From: an uncultured Legionellaceae bacterium
Lineage (GTDB): Bacteria; Pseudomonadota; Gammaproteobacteria; Legionellales; Legionellaceae
DNA: 6,073 nucleotides
Direction: 5' to 3'
Assembly: GCA_903887975.1 (NCBI GenBank)
Contig: CAISSD010000027.1
Location: forward strand, 1-6,073
Positions 6,047-6,073 of the stretch are shown here, one piece after another (the stretch's first letter is position 1; each line of letters opens with the position of its first letter). A program made the translations under genes and the position numbers. The notes under the pieces are model-generated. The model was not told the origin of the DNA. It was given only the letters and a program-made list of their open reading frames with translations, and made no database searches.

Positions 6047-6073
6047 AATGCTTCATCCCAACATGACCCTACC
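6024..6073 (+). CDS. dut: dUTPase (deoxyuridine 5'-triphosphate nucleotidohydrolase), first codons only
   Basis: Sixteen codons plus two bases are visible: MKQTIQIKMLHPNMTL followed by a probable Pro. This matches the start of trimeric dUTPase, where E. coli has KKIDVKILDP and later PLP. The enzyme hydrolyses dUTP to dUMP and pyrophosphate, keeping uracil out of DNA and supplying dTMP synthesis. Motifs I to V lie beyond the window edge, so the call rests on this short match and on position: dut directly after coaBC is a conserved gammaproteobacterial arrangement. The ATG at 6024 lies 23 bp inside coaBC, with a weak AAGAGA about five bases upstream. A second in-frame ATG at 6048 falls just after the coaBC stop, but it would remove the conserved first beta-strand and is less likely. 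Confidence 0.8.
   Translation, partial: MKQTIQIKMLHPNMTL

Noticed and set aside
1..6073. Mobile elements, CRISPR arrays, tRNA or rRNA genes, riboswitches
   Set aside because: No transposase, spaced direct repeats or cloverleaf sequence was seen, and coding regions leave no gap longer than about 130 bases.

Overview
The window looks like a chromosomal segment of a moderately AT-rich gammaproteobacterium. MutS, HemB, CoaBC, Dut and FliA all read like E. coli-type relatives, and coaBC followed by dut is the arrangement known from gammaproteobacteria. The exact lineage cannot be fixed from the sequence. A Legionellales-like or similar low-GC gammaproteobacterium is only a guess.

The left part (1-1313) is on the minus strand. 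Read in its own direction it has a small proline/alanine/glutamate-rich lipoprotein gene (1313-1116), then fliA for the flagellar sigma factor sigma-28 (1084-386, GTG start), then the 5' part of an AAA_14/DUF4143-type ATPase gene (310-1, cut by the window edge). The lipoprotein and fliA genes are 31 bp apart and probably share a promoter at about 1367-1339. A 75-bp gap between fliA and the ATPase gene holds a 12-bp inverted repeat and an extended -10 promoter. No other flagellar gene is visible.

The right part (1443-6073) is on the plus strand and forms a tightly overlapped cluster: mutS (mismatch repair), hemB (porphobilinogen synthase, haem), coaBC (phosphopantothenate to 4'-phosphopantetheine, coenzyme A) and the first codons of dut (dUTPase). 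Each gene overlaps the next by 14-26 bp, so one transcript with translational coupling is likely. The two halves are divergent from a 117-129-bp intergenic region that carries candidate promoters for both directions.

This is mostly ordinary housekeeping sequence. I found no mobile element, CRISPR array, tRNA or rRNA, and no clear new system. The points worth a second look are the lone fliA between a lipoprotein and an ATPase gene, the MutS that stops before the usual C-terminal clamp-binding and tetramerisation region, and the hairpin that overlaps the ATPase gene's promoter.
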